Positions 13,001 through 19,890 of a DNA stretch of 64,000 bases are shown here, piece after piece. Source of the stretch: Plutella xylostella (taxonomy: Eukaryota; Arthropoda; Insecta; Lepidoptera; Plutellidae). The position numbers and the translations under genes were made by a program. The DNA lies in NCBI RefSeq assembly GCF_932276165.1, contig NC_064006.1:6772501-6836500 (forward strand). Reading direction: 5' to 3'. Every line of letters begins with the position of its first letter. Within the stretch, counting starts at the first letter, position 1. The notes below the pieces were generated by a model. The model did no database searches. It worked only from the letters and a program-made list of their open reading frames with translations, and was not told the origin of the DNA.

Positions 13001-14912
13001 CTTTCGGCATAGAAGACAACGTCACACTCACAACTTTCTTCGTATACGTGTACGACTTCAAGCCGCCGCTGTGGATACAGATCTCGTTCTCTCAGTACCC
13101 GAAGCTGAATCTGCAGCAGTTTTTCATTACTTTCTCTTCGTGCTTTCTGCTGCTGTTGCTGGTTGCTGCGGCGGCGTGGAAGATTAAACAGGTTAGTTAA
13201 TGAGTGGTTACTAACGAATTGATATGAATTTGCTTACATGTCACTTTTATATTGAAATTGAGTGGTCTTATTGATTACCCAATATTAAATGTTATCAATC
13301 GGAAGCTTAATTCTGTATTGAATTTTGGTTCCATTTAAATTCGTCTACTCTTTCTATCTCCATTCTGTCACATTGTACATTCGTCCACAGATACACACAG
13401 GCAATCTTTCAATTGTATTCCGAAACTCACTCTTGCCATATCCATTCTGACACACTTCACACTCATCCAAAGAAACAAGAAGTCTTTCTATTTCCATTAT
13501 CACACACTTCACATTCATCCACAGAAACACCTACTCGTTCTTTCTTACTTTCTGTTTTTATATTCACACATTTGACACTCGTCCGCAGGAACACAACACA
13601 CACTCTTACCATTTCCATTGTTTCCCATTTTACATTCATCCAAAGACACACCCACTCACTCTTTCCATGTATATCCATAATCACATGTTTCACACTCATC
13701 CTCAGAAATACGACATGTACCGGCGGCGGCAGCGCCTGTTCGTGGAGATGGAGCAGATGGCGTCGCGCCCCTTCAGCCAGGTGTGCGTCGAGCTGGACAA
13801 GTGCGGGAGCGGTGAGGACATCTAGTTTATCTAGATCTAGTCATTGAAACGCTAATAATAAAAGTCAGATAATCTAAAAACCATTAAAAAAATGTTAAAT
13901 CTTTAGAGCGCTATGCCGCTACGATTATTGTAATAGAGGGAGAGAGATAGCGATAGCCTTCAGCCAGGTGTGCGTCGAGCTGGACAAGTGTGGGAGCGGT
14001 GAGGATATATACGTTTGTTCTGGGAGAGGGAGAGAGATAGCGATAGTATTTTGAAGCTGGAAAAAGACACTTACAAGATCAAAATAAAAGAATGATAAAG
14101 TGTGTAATGTTATTATGATAGCAATCATTGTTTAAAATTTATCTTGACATTCGATACAGTTGTCTGAGATTAGAGGCATATTTGCACACTAAAATGCGTG
14201 CCAGTGTCAACTGCCTGTGGGATTCATTGGAATATGAGTTCTAGTGGTAAAAGTGTCGTTCCCAATGCATAAATGCACTTTTATCTACTCTCAAAGTCAG
14301 TAGACAAGTATTTATGTACGTGTTGACGAAAAAGAACATGAGTGTTAAAAGTGTAATACTGAATTGTAAACATAAGTTTATGTTTTAGGCGCAGGCGTCC
14401 CGGCCCCCGTGGCTTTAGAGCCGTGTGTGGGCGCCAGAGCGGCGGTGTTATCGCTGCTAGTGCGGCTTCCTACAGGTAAGATAAGATTATGATTTTATAA
14501 ACTTATTATACAGGGTGCTGCAGCTGCTGTTTATAACTGAGCTGAATCACATTTTTTCTCTAAAACGGTCTGTAGAATGCAATGACGAAAACAGTCTTGA
14601 TCCAAAAAAATAATTATAAAGACTTTTTTTGACTTACGTATTTTTATAATATCTTAAAAAACTACAATGTCTCCCTCTATATAATCTGTCGTCCACAATC
14701 CCTCCCAACGCTCACTCTACAGAGTGTTAATGTTTACAATCTGCAGTCCACACTCCCTCCCAATTCTTACTCTACAGGGTGCTCATATTTTCAATATATC
14801 GTCCACAGGCGGCACGGGGCGCGCGCCGCCGCTGGGCGGGCTGGCGGTGGCGTCGGCGCTGGTCACACTCGGGCAGCACGCGCACAAGCACGCCAAGCCG
14901 ATACGACACTGA
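935..14912 (+). CDS. Attractin / distracted orthologue, 3' part of gene (8 exons)
   Basis: Type I membrane glycoprotein related to vertebrate Attractin and Drosophila distracted. Exons are 935-1045, 1805-1971, 3029-3178, 4200-4425, 12981-13191, 13706-13811, 14389-14475 and 14809-14912. Splice phases agree at every junction (1162 nt, 386 codons plus stop). Order of parts: PSI module (motif CGWCDDG), laminin-type EGF (CQCNGHSVC), second laminin-type EGF (CECNAQAVSC), a juxtamembrane region with DYQFTFNL, one membrane helix (LLLLLVAAAAW) followed by KIKQ, then a cytoplasmic tail with MASRPFSQV, ALEPC and GGLAVASAL. The order and these motifs match the C-terminal third of Attractins as I know them. 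The N-terminal EGF/CUB/kelch/C-type lectin part must lie to the left of the window. Several splice junctions carry tandem duplications (separate entries). The 8.6-kb intron between exons 4 and 5 is mostly transposons. The family assignment is strong; which Attractin paralogue it is was not resolved. Confidence 0.93.
1285..1325 (+). repeat. Duplicated copy of PSI-exon end, its donor and an acceptor
   Basis: The string GTCCCGCGCACAGGTA at the true exon end (1032-1047) recurs near 1292-1307, followed by TGTAG and then TTACAGGAG, which resembles the acceptor used at 934. A short tandem duplication thus reproduces both a 5' and a 3' splice site inside the intron. Whether they are used is unknown. 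Confidence 0.7.
1511..1647. mobile_element. Hairpin MITE, PIF/Harbinger-like, 137 bp
   Basis: The two ends are inverted repeats of about 42 bp (GGCTGATTTTTAATGGTCAG on the left, its near complement ending AAAAATCAGCC on the right). An inner pair, GCTGTCAC/GTGACAGC, extends the stem. TTA is found at 1508-1510 and again at 1649-1651, consistent with a 3-bp TTA target duplication typical of PIF/Harbinger MITEs. The fold is seen directly; the superfamily is inferred from the TTA. Confidence 0.8.
1805..1971 (+). CDS. Attractin exon: first laminin-EGF module
   Basis: Acceptor is CTTCCAG|A; the exon is read in the frame containing RCPLCQCNGHSVC and CETCAPGHWGDPLNGG, a laminin-type EGF with the family's CQCNGHS start. 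The donor at 1972 is C|GTGAGT, leaving one base that joins CG at 3029 to make Pro, so the product runs GGRCEPCECNAQ. Three further donors in the same phase follow at 2074, 2176 and 2278 through duplication of the exon's 3' part. Confidence 0.9.
1896..2303 (+). repeat. 102-bp in-frame tandem duplication of exon end plus donor, 4 copies
   Basis: Units begin at 1896, 1998, 2100 and 2202, a strict 102-bp period (34 codons). Each holds the last part of the laminin-EGF exon, the donor CGTGAGTA and about 24 bp of intron. The reading frame stays open through all four copies. Use of a later donor would add 34, 68 or 102 residues, each block with three cysteines (CETCAPG...GGRCE) plus the translated former intron YLVGGG. 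Copies differ at only a few bases (GGCCAC/GGCTAC, GGGGC/GGGGT), so the expansion looks recent, or could be an assembly artefact in a GC-rich tract. Confidence 0.92.
2372..2597 (+). repeat. Imperfect 131-bp intronic tandem duplication
   Basis: Two diverged copies run AAGCTAG(T/A)AAGC...ATCCGAA...CCAT...CACTACTT(G/A)TACAATT...CTCCTTTTATCTT, at about 2372-2466 and 2503-2597. They contain no splice-site-like centre or coding signal. This is an older duplication in the intron between the two laminin-EGF exons. Confidence 0.7.
2829..2990 (-). mobile_element. RTE-type LINE 3'-end fragment
   Basis: The + strand shows (CAT)n followed by a stretch meaning, on the minus strand, AGGCCTATACCCAACAGTGG before an (ATG)n tail. 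That is the common 3' end of insect RTE LINEs and matches, in opposite orientation, the ends at 44660-44700 and 58050-58098. Upstream fragments such as GTCCACTGCTTCCC fit the same family. Only the 3' tip survives. Confidence 0.75.
3029..3178 (+). CDS. Attractin exon: second laminin-EGF module
   Basis: Acceptor is TCCTTGCAG|CG after a pyrimidine tract; donor is TTATT|GTAAGT. The peptide starts CECNAQAVSCAPDTGRCYC and contains STKGLAGERCDKCDN and NKGACYC, a full laminin-type EGF as in Attractin, where it reads TCSGHAN...GKCFC...CYY. It ends with one base (T) that joins AC at 4200 to make Tyr. Three decaying copies of its 3' half follow in the intron. Confidence 0.9.
3179..3876 (+). repeat. Three decayed tandem copies of the second laminin-EGF exon
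   Basis: The landmark AAGTGTGATAACACGAA sits at 3121 in the real exon and recurs near 3352 and 3580 and, altered, near 3765. Copies two and three keep donor-like ends (TTATT|GTAAGT at 3411, TTATT|GTGAGT at 3639). All lack the pyrimidine-tract acceptor and the first half of the exon. The only internal acceptor-like site (TTACTGCAG near 3317) would start a copy in a phase that does not fit the preceding exon. They read as pseudo-exons, more decayed towards the right. Confidence 0.85.
3877..4140 (-). mobile_element. tRNA-derived SINE
   Basis: On the minus strand the element starts with a tRNA-like head holding an A box (TAGCTAAGGCGG) and a perfect B box (GGTTCGAATCC), runs through a body with ATGTATGTATTTGTG, and ends in an A-rich tail (+ strand T-run, 3877-3897). 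This is the plan of a polymerase III SINE. A fragment of the same body lies near 14940-15030. The cloverleaf is degenerate and no acceptor stem pairs, so it is not called as a tRNA gene. Confidence 0.8.
4200..4425 (+). CDS. Attractin exon: juxtamembrane region
   Basis: Acceptor CCTTCCCTAG|AC was chosen over the CTAGCAG seven codons in, because it gives CYYDLAVDYQFTFNL, which aligns without a gap to the corresponding vertebrate Attractin stretch. The rest includes KKEDRHLSAINF and LFTHLNCTNFKYK. Donor is TACAA|GTAAGT, leaving two bases for the next exon at 12981. The region is extracellular and lies just before the membrane helix. Confidence 0.9.
4426..4745. other. Intron start, no gene
   Basis: Short direct repeats of TTCGCAATTCGCAT lie at 4478-4516, followed by unremarkable sequence. 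I see no exon or intact element. Confidence 0.5.
4746..4875. mobile_element. 130-bp foldback MITE
   Basis: The ends GGGCTAGTA...GGCGAGCATTTAAG and CTTAAATGCGCC...TACTAGCCC are inverted repeats of roughly 35 bp with a few mismatches. Inner segments (GCGCTCACTC and GAGCGAGCGC) also pair. No coding capacity and no certain target duplication. Confidence 0.65.
4915..5240 (+). mobile_element. Jockey-type LINE reverse-transcriptase fragment
   Basis: The final 60 codons are open and carry the catalytic core VPQGSILGPTLFLIYINNL and YADDT. Upstream codons (TPLL.HIFN..L, NKLNILESEAHN) match the family but contain stops. Both the 5' part and everything after the YADD box are missing, and the copy runs straight into the mariner fragment. 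A dead remnant in the Attractin intron. Confidence 0.8.
5243..5568 (+). mobile_element. mariner transposase, 3' half
   Basis: Codons read ILHHDNASSHTAR, then DHPPYSPDLSPNDY, to a stop at 5566-5568. The last two catalytic Asp residues are separated by 34 residues, the DD34D spacing of mariner elements. The first catalytic Asp and the N-terminal DNA-binding domain are absent, so the copy cannot encode a working enzyme. It abuts the LINE fragment on its left, and no terminal repeat pair is clear. Confidence 0.85.
6083..6358 (-). repeat. BEL/Pao element 1, 3' LTR
   Basis: Identical to 12211-12486 except one base (AAAGTTGATGG here, AAAGTGGATGG there). In minus orientation this is the downstream LTR. 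An AATAAA lies on the minus strand in the TTTATTTC region near 6158 and may serve as the polyadenylation signal. Confidence 0.96.
6359..6372 (-). promoter_or_regulatory. Polypurine tract of BEL/Pao element 1
   Basis: On the minus strand a G-rich run, TGGGGTGGGGCA, lies directly upstream of the 3' LTR, where plus-strand DNA synthesis is primed in LTR elements. The role is inferred from position and composition. Confidence 0.65.
6377..12184 (-). CDS. BEL/Pao gag-pol polyprotein (about 1935 aa)
   Basis: Retrotransposon polyprotein that packages and copies the element. The first ATG is taken at 12182-12184; an upstream GTG overlaps the primer-binding site and is unlikely as a start. Order of parts, with approximate residues: basic and coiled N-terminus; DUF1759-type Gag (about 220-400, ELPPFYGDPTEWLAFK); Cys/His knuckles (about 440-510, CYKCLSSHHDRQTCP); aspartic protease (about 575, LLDDGSTVSLI); reverse transcriptase (catalytic YMDDY near 1017); RNase H (IFCDASTKAF); integrase with HH...CMVCK zinc region, core DLFGP and DNGTN, and PHWGGAWERLI; DUF5641-like C-terminus. 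Length is normal for the family and no stop or frameshift interrupts it. It shows no envelope-like ORF. Confidence 0.96.
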   Translation of the reverse strand: MQAPRKMVNTRSALRKEMEAPTRAHSDTLVTQRLFVSPNEEKPTTSARSVKTEGQAKDLSNFKLPTEKDRKSKSNRSSSSAALAQKKKLELEAATAKARIQMELIDAKLEADLAAVEEKYSSLSSRSTNGSDGKDIEKWLDQSQRELEKHRACTDGATAGPARPPAEAGTDGPVQQLTAAAAAPPPGQAGTDGPILQLVSAMKELVTSTVAGNNNNLLTRISTPKELPPFYGDPTEWLAFKQAYEESTSLCNFSERENVWRLRRCLRGAARETVAALLMTAAAPRDVMATLELQFGNADIILSKIMSDIKKLNPVSPEYQKDIVPFSIKVKNYVAAVRALHRDEYLEGVSVVNIVLSKLPTVLVSKWADYSYPLITQGCKSRLDIISDFLNEEAVKISTCSASLMNIRDNKRKQMENSYYNQPQTVLVQSAQYKDRLEEKCRFCRISKHKLTECKKFKRSLRKDRWAYVKRTGLCYKCLSSHHDRQTCPAAVCDVDYCGESHHRLLHYVPSSRQNNTVAVQVSQSEQNDSEQQSESHETVTHINSNGCSVLLKVVKINIHGPNGVISATALLDDGSTVSLISAALAARAGLRGRRQALRVRGAWDNTDLVCDTELVDFTLSNKQGTIHKISARSVNELNLPVQNLTQINCENFNYLRELKGELCTEHLKPEVLIGQDNYHLLLPLETLSGSQNEPCATRTPLGWCVHGRVPRARGPAAAASAPLTTHSTLFISDEAEHHHNHDNLHEVVRRSFEIESMGVSACNPRQNTQDQRAWEHLEQTSRLVNGQWHVGLPWKDINCVMPDSYQNAIARLKGVEQKMNKNEEYAERYKERIRHLLNNDYAEELENCEVTPKTWYLPHFGVDNPNKKKLRLVFDAAAQSSGLSLNDYLLKGPDLLMSLFGIMLRFREKRIAVIGDIKDMFLRIKIQKEDRDALRFVFRGNPNSENKKPPQKQSTNNESPPVKTYVMSSLIFGANCSPFVAQFIKNKNARRFEQSMPAAAAAVVRQHYMDDYIHSVPDEETAIRLIKQITYIHSQGNFEIRNWNSNSESVLNSVPKETLGEAAVKFKIGQQYEGERTLGLIWHTKDDSLGFDISFKKIPERIINGKQRPTKREMLRVVMSIFDVHGFLSPFTINGKIILQDTWKLNNIQWDNQVPDEIYARWQQWICLLQSLHDLRIPRHYVAAKTRASETEREPTSHPSSSHSGSASQAATPLLRNQSVASPLPPAPTPLLRDATSDKQLIADANCYRNLQMHIFCDASTKAFCAVAYWRWINNDGRAQIAFIASKCRVAGNKPITVPRLELQAAVLAARLADTITKEHNMTATRKYYWSDSTTVLHWIRNNARNYKTYVANRLGEIDELTQMNEWRYIPTKMNVADVATRESYDCEVLQQEWLYGPAFLKDSEVDWPRDVIEPEINEITLECVTVVQTEEKNLPVPNPTAFSSWLRLLKSTYRMMIFLDTGILALKRKFKDRKYTYDLDGSIMERAERLLIRNSQYESFSSEITLLKNSKGIPTCSKLLTLSPYLDEHGVLRAGGRIDAAPDVSPETKRPAILDGRNYIARLIVRHYHVAAAHGNQETVVNELRQKYWITRLRPTVKNVVSKCMVCKLRKCKPEIPRIGDLPAARMAHHQRPFSFCGLDLFGPMEVTVGRRREKRYGVLFTCLTTRAIHIETVPSLTSDSLIMAIRRKASRRGWATQLFSDNGTNMRGADVEMKKAIAELDQRALIDEAMNHGTKWTFIPPVSPHWGGAWERLIRSVKTSLKVVLRERAPRDETLSTLLAEVENIVNSRPLTHVSVEAGSMEALTPNHFLLGSSSNLPQMGVFDDSDLYLRKQWRIAQRLTDMFWKRWVREVLPDMIPRKKWTKEARPLQVGDLVYLVDPDGPRNLWPKGLINEVCPGRDGRTRMVKIRTKSGVLTRSAARVARVPIEVECC
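12190..12208 (-). promoter_or_regulatory. Primer-binding site of BEL/Pao element 1
   Basis: Starting three bases inside the 5' LTR, the minus strand reads TGGTCTTCGAACCGG, complementary to a tRNA 3' end (CCA). The tRNA identity was not determined. Confidence 0.6.
12211..12486 (-). repeat. BEL/Pao element 1, 5' LTR
   Basis: Same 276-bp unit as 6083-6358. In minus orientation this is the upstream, promoter-bearing LTR, followed after three bases by the primer-binding site. Confidence 0.96.
12981..13191 (+). CDS. Attractin exon: membrane helix
   Basis: Acceptor CCCCCCACAG|A follows a strong pyrimidine tract; donor is CAG|GTTAGT. The exon encodes RFAKSEHAF-like and VTLTTFFVYVYDF segments, then LNLQQFFITFSSCF, a hydrophobic run of about 22 residues (CFLLLLLVAAAAW) and the stop-transfer KIKQ. 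The same order and the KIKQ junction occur in vertebrate Attractin. Ends in phase 0. Confidence 0.92.
13330..13705 (+). repeat. Array of duplicated acceptor-like sites before exon 13706
   Basis: The intron end repeats a degenerate 50-85-bp unit of the form TTTCCAT...CACATTTCACACTCATCC-N-CAG-AAA. Copies end near 13390 (CCACAG), 13473 (CCAAAG), 13524 (CCACAG), 13588 (CCGCAG) and 13645 (CCAAAG), and the real acceptor is CCTCAG at 13705. Each has a pyrimidine-rich lead. Upstream copies would extend the exon through intronic sequence. Confidence 0.75.
13706..13811 (+). CDS. Attractin exon: proximal cytoplasmic tail
   Basis: Phase-0 acceptor ATCCTCAG|AAA; donor AGCG|GTGAGG. Encodes KYDMYRRRQRLFVEMEQ followed by MASRPFSQVCVELDKCGS. 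The basic start just inside the membrane and the MASRPF motif match the Attractin tail. A copy of its last 50 bases lies 160 bp downstream. Confidence 0.92.
13935..14045 (+). repeat. Partial duplicate of cytoplasmic-tail exon with its donor
   Basis: The string CCTTCAGCCAGGTGTGCGTC...GACAAGTG(C/T)GGGAGCG|GTGAGGA repeats the end of exon 13706-13811 with one base change. It is flanked on both sides by GAGGGAGAGAGATAGCGATAG. No acceptor precedes it, so it is probably a pseudo-exon offering a second donor. Confidence 0.85.
14389..14475 (+). CDS. Attractin exon: cytoplasmic tail, middle
   Basis: Acceptor TTATGTTTTAG|GC; donor TACAG|GTAAGA. Encodes GAGVPAPVALEPCVGARAAV then LSLLVRLPT, matching the vertebrate block around PIAIEPCAGNRAAVL. 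Enters with two bases and leaves one, consistent with both neighbours. Confidence 0.92.
14684..14808 (+). repeat. Triplicated acceptor region before the last exon
   Basis: Three copies of about 60 bp share ATCTG(T/C)(C/A)GTCCACA...CTCCCTCCCAA(T/C)...CTCTACAG(G/A)GTG. They end in CGTCCACAAT, CAGTCCACAC and the real site CGTCCACAG|GC at 14808. In the first two the AG has been lost, but the internal CTCTACAG sites remain acceptor-like. Confidence 0.7.
14809..14912 (+). CDS. Attractin last coding exon and stop
   Basis: Acceptor CGTCCACAG|GC joins one base from 14475. Encodes GGTGRAPPLGGLAVASALVT, then LGQHAHKHAKPIRH and TGA at 14910-14912. The GAPPPG..GLAIASAL block of vertebrate Attractin is recognisable. 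The tail then ends about 30 residues earlier than the vertebrate protein, with a His/Lys-rich finish. Confidence 0.92.
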
Positions 14913-14934
14913 GGTAATAGTCATAATATGTGGG

Positions 14935-15060
14935 GAGATGTTACACACGGCCATCCGACTCGAAGATGGGCACCGCCACCACCACCAACACATATACATA
15001 ATTATTGTATAAGTACATAATATGTTAACACCCAAGGTGCACGAAAAAAGCCTCCTGGAG
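14935..15060 (-). mobile_element. SINE body fragment
   Basis: ACACACGGCCATC and the downstream AACACATATACATAATTAT resemble the body of the SINE at 3877-4140. The tRNA-like head is missing. Confidence 0.5.
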
Positions 15061-15678
15061 AGACGTATCAACAGTACTGTTCTTTATGCTATACTCTGTC
15101 CATCTTATTATTGGTTTTTGACATTCGAAATGCCATAAATATTTGATGACTGCAAACGAAAACCAACTTCAATTACCAGACATAAGCGAACGTCAAAAAA
15201 CCATTAATAAGATGTATAGATAGAGTATAGGTGTTGCAAAAGTGGGTGACAATCTGGTTATTCTGATAAACATTGCAAAAAAAAAATGCTTCCCTATGTA
15301 AACCTTTTTAGACACCATGATGGATAGCATGAGTACGTTCGCGCTTCCATATTGTTGTTTATACATAGGTGTGCTGCTAATGTAAAATATCGCCCTTACT
15401 TTATTAATGCTGTTTTCCTTGTTACAGATACACAAGTGGCGGCAGTGTAAATAAGAACTCTTATAATATGATGTACGTACACAATGTATATTGTATTGTA
15501 TATAGACTGTGGTTCGCGTATTGCTCAACACTGGTCGCCTGTTGGCGTACATTAATACTCACGGTATGTTTGTTTGTAACGTTATTTAATAAATGGAACT
15601 CGTTGTAAGGGTGAAAATTGATGTCCGACGACATGAGGTTGCAGCACACGACACGTAGTTTCTAGGTACTTATTTCTA

Positions 15679-15900
15679 CAGGGTGTTGCAAAAAGGGTAT
15701 AATACGCCAAAACCTATATGTGCAGCAGTGTGTGTTAAATCTAAGCCCGGAAATGAAACCTAAATGCAAACTTTTAGTATGGAGACCCAATTTAAATTAT
15801 CGCGAATTTATAAAACTCGTAGAATAAAAGTTGTTCACAATGGCCCCCTGAGTCCCACCCACCCCCTTTTAGCTTAGTATACCTATTGTGCAACATCCTG
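15679..15900. mobile_element. Tc1/mariner-like MITE, 222 bp
   Basis: Terminal inverted repeats CAGGGTGTTGCAAAAAGGGT and its near complement (…GTGCAACATCCTG), flanked by TA on both sides (15677-15678, 15901-15902). TA duplication and the CAGGGTG end fit a Tc1/mariner-type MITE. No coding sequence. Confidence 0.75.
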
Positions 15901-18900
15901 TATGTCATTATTTCTATAAACGTATCGTCGAGCATTATATCGCTACCCGCCTAATGAGTCGTTTAGAAATATTGCATAGAAACCAGTATAGACGTTGCAT
16001 CACGTCTGCTGCAACCTTTTGTCGCCACCAAATTGCACCCTAATGACTAATATTTTAATATTAGTGGGCACTGTCAAAACTTATAAAGTTCCACGGGTTT
16101 TGTCAGCTCTAAAATTAAGAAGACAGTCTTCAAGATGAGTTCAGTAGCTAAGTAGTTGATCGCTGGCGATGTTTTTGACTCGGCTTTGTGACGCCATGAT
16201 TTTCGAATAAGAAACAGTATTAATAAACGGTATAGATCTGCATATTTATTTATGAAATTAAATCGATAGGAGGTTCGAAGAGTAAATTTCAAGATAGTTC
16301 CTATTTCTGCCGCTAGTTGCATTGTTCTAACTCTGCAGTTTGTGAATTTTCTTGTCAGTTTCTGAACCTCCTATTTGTAACTATACAAGCATGAATAACT
16401 CACTCAAATACTTAAAAAATTCAAATTTTTATAAACAATGTTTTAAATGATATAATCTAGTTTCGATTCGATGCTATTATGTAGAAGAAACGTCAAGTTT
16501 TATTAACTAAACAGATCTGAAAACGCAGTCTTTCAAAAATAACATTTAAACTTAAGTTAAACTTAATAAAAAATGAAACCTTCCGTTTACTATGTTGCCA
16601 AAATAGACACACTGTATAATTGTATATTGTACTTTAATTGATCAAAATGATACTGATTACGGCTATCTATTGATGGGTAAGCATTTATAAAGGAACAGGC
16701 CCTAACAGATTGTAGGATTTTGTTCACATAACTGTCAACCCGCCTATGAATTCGCTACGGGGTAGGCAAAGGTGCGTTGCTGCACCGAGTGTTTCACCTA
16801 TAGCGGTATTGCTATTTTTAATATTAAAAGGTCACCCATCCACTTCGTGACGATCACATCAGTTGCATCTCTTGGTAATTGCCACATACGTGTAATGGAA
16901 GCCTGTTTCATTATAAATGCATTTTAGTCGCACTATGGTATAAGTAGGTGTAAATTTTGTAAAAGGATTTAGAATTATAATATTCACTGACTCCCGTATT
17001 CATAGAACTGGCAAAGGGCTTTGTAGTTCTTTTTCTAGATTCGTTAAGTATACGAATTTCGACTTTTTGACTGACACATAGCTTTCAGGTTAATGTTGCC
17101 AGTTAAGTAACTTCTATTCAATTATAAAAGCTTAATAACATTTCATAAAATTGAAAAGTTTCTGAATTGCAACATTATTGTAGTGTATTAAAGAGTTCTA
17201 TGAATACGGGGGTAAGATTTTGTAAGTATATAATTGTGTTGCCTGCCAGTAAAGTTTAGCTTCTCTGTATAATATAACTGGATAAGCGAGTAGTTGTAAA
17301 GTAAAAAAAAAATGTACCAGCGTGACGTTCTGCAATAGGTTTGTTTTTTTATAGCATGTTGACCACTAGTCAATCGAAATGAACACTTATTTATGTAACA
17401 CATACGTGTATTCAATAATGAATATATTTACAGTCGATTCCATAGTAAAATTATGTGTACACTTATGTACCTTGTTAAAATAAAAATTCCGAAAATCTTA
17501 TTTGTAAAGTTGGCGGTTTGGAAGTTTTATTTTGACAAAGTTATACACATACTGAAATCATACGGTCGACATATCCTGTATGCCACTTTCTCCTTTCAAC
17601 TAATAAAACCTTCAAATAGTTTATTGTACCACATAGCATATCAAATTCATTGATCCATGAAAAACCTGGATACATCGACAACCTTCACATAAATCTTATA
17701 AACTAAACTACATCTGTAAACAAAAAAGTGTACTTTAGAAATTACTAGTGGATCTAGTATATTCGTTTCGTTTAAATGGAAAGTTATAATTTAATTACAA
17801 TGATACGACTGAAAAGATTTTTATAGTTCTATATATATAACGCATTTATTTGCAAGTATATAGCTTGAGTATGAATTTTGCTAGAGTTTTCATATTTTTT
17901 GGAAACAATAATATAGTTTTACAGTTATGTATGTTACATTGTATTCGTGCGTCATGTAAAGCCTTAACTATTTTAAGTGTTAATTGTATTGTAAGTATTT
18001 TTTAAGATAATTAATTATTATCACAAGGCAGATCTTATAAACGTAGCTAGATTTATAAAATGTTTTTTTACAAAGTTTTCTGATTTGAAACAAATTTTAC
18101 GAACTGCCAACTACTGTTAACGCTTCTAGTAATAATTAAGCGAAAACCAATTTGTATTTATGTGAAATTATTTTTATTATTTTATCACGTTTAATTTGGC
18201 ATTATTAGTAAGTCCGCATTTTTTATGACCTGTAATATTAGGACGCCTCATACTGAAATAAAAATACGTTATTGGAAATCACATAAGTAATAATATGAAT
18301 TCGTTGGATTTAATTTTCACAATATTTTAACTGAACCGAACTGACATTCCGATACATTTTTACCCTTTATTTATTATTTATATTATATCTAAACGAATTT
18401 TATGCTTCTGAGGGTTTGTAAGGATCTGGCCATAAAGTATGCCTTTTTAATTATTTCAAGAATCCATAAATATTGGAAATCAGAAATACACCACGAACAG
18501 TAAATATAAATTTGAATGATGGTTACAGCAGTATATTTTATATCATCAAGATGGACATTAAACTTAGATATAAGAAGAAACGAGTGAGGTATGAGTCTTG
18601 AATGAAGTATATATTCATCATAAATGCTTAGCTATGTAATATAAACTGTGTCGATGTTTTTCAATCAATTATCGTTTAGTTAGGACATTCATAATAGATT
18701 TTTTATTTTACGAATTTTGTAGGTTTTTATTCTATTGTTATTTAACTTCAACTGTTTTCATAGATGTTCCCCATGGCATGCCCTGCCACTAGATTTAATA
18801 TCGTACTGTAATTTTAAAGATCTGATTATCTTCAAAGCTTCTAATCTTTTCCTTTCGTTTAAAAACTACGTAACACTTTTATTAAGCGTAATCTTGTTCT

Positions 18901-19485
18901 AATGCGGTGCTAAATACAAGTAAGCAACTTGATAGTTGATTGAAAAATATTATTGTTCGTAATTTCATCCCTTTCTTAATTATGCATTAAAACTATGCGT
19001 CAATGCGTGGTTTCTGAGTTCTGATTTTGTTAATAGGTGTTTCATAAGTGTGTCAGTAAAGGCCTTGTTTTCCTTTAAAAGAGATTTTCTTCTTGCATCA
19101 TGTCAGGTGCATCATCGTTTGTGAAGTTTTATACAGAAAGTCACTTTTGATAACAATATCATTGCCACAAGAGTAGCATAACTATATTTCTCATAATAAA
19201 TCCTCAATTTTTTACTTACTTACACGTAAACTGAACACATCGATAGGGCTCGCGCCTTTCTCGGAGATTTTTTGTAGTCCTTGAAGCAATCTAGTGTCGT
19301 ATACCTAAAGGGTCCTATTCCTATTGACACACGATTGAGGCACTAATTCATGGTGTATCAGTTTGTAAGTTAGTGTCTTGATCGACAAACCCGTAGAATA
19401 CAGTATGATTTTGTGTATAATGTTGGTAATACATGTAAAAATAGAATAATAGTTTAAAGAAGTGAGCATTGTAAATATTCAGACA

Positions 19486-19511
19486 AATAAATTATTGTAT
19501 TTCATAATAAA
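19486..19511 (+). terminator. Candidate polyadenylation signals of Attractin
   Basis: Two AATAAA hexamers at 19486-19491 and 19506-19511 followed by T-rich sequence. They are the last strong signals before the transposon block that separates this gene from the CAP gene. Confidence 0.4.
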
Positions 19512-19890
19512 ACAAAATATCAATCAGCTTTTTTGTTTCATTGAATAGATAGATCACCTATAAATCATACACTGCTAACTTCAGCAATTTGCACTTTATC
19601 CTCAACTAACCAAATACCGAACATCTATACTCTATAGGATCTCGGTACAACGGGTTGGAGAGTGTTTAATAAAGACTATTTTGCCTTGTGGTCTACAGAA
19701 CTTTGACTAGCCCGAAGGATAATATTTATAATGATAAGTTTTTCGCTAAATAAGAGTGATTTCAGCAGGGCGATCACGAAAAAAAGAGCTAACGTATAGA
19801 ATCGAATGCGAGTGCGACAACTGTCAATTCGATAGGTAAAAAGTGTTCGAAAGTGCTGTCAAGTTGACACTAGTCGCACTCGCATTCGAT

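Larger units (their letters stand above)
14913..19511 (+). other. Probable long 3' UTR of Attractin
   Basis: AT-rich sequence without recognisable exons. Several possible polyadenylation signals occur: near 15586, 16565 and 17600, then a convincing pair of AATAAA at 19486-19491 and 19506-19511 followed by a T-rich stretch. A long 3' UTR ending near 19530 would fit, but an earlier end near 15600 cannot be excluded. It contains one MITE (15679-15900) and a SINE remnant. Small ORFs here show no family features. Confidence 0.45.
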
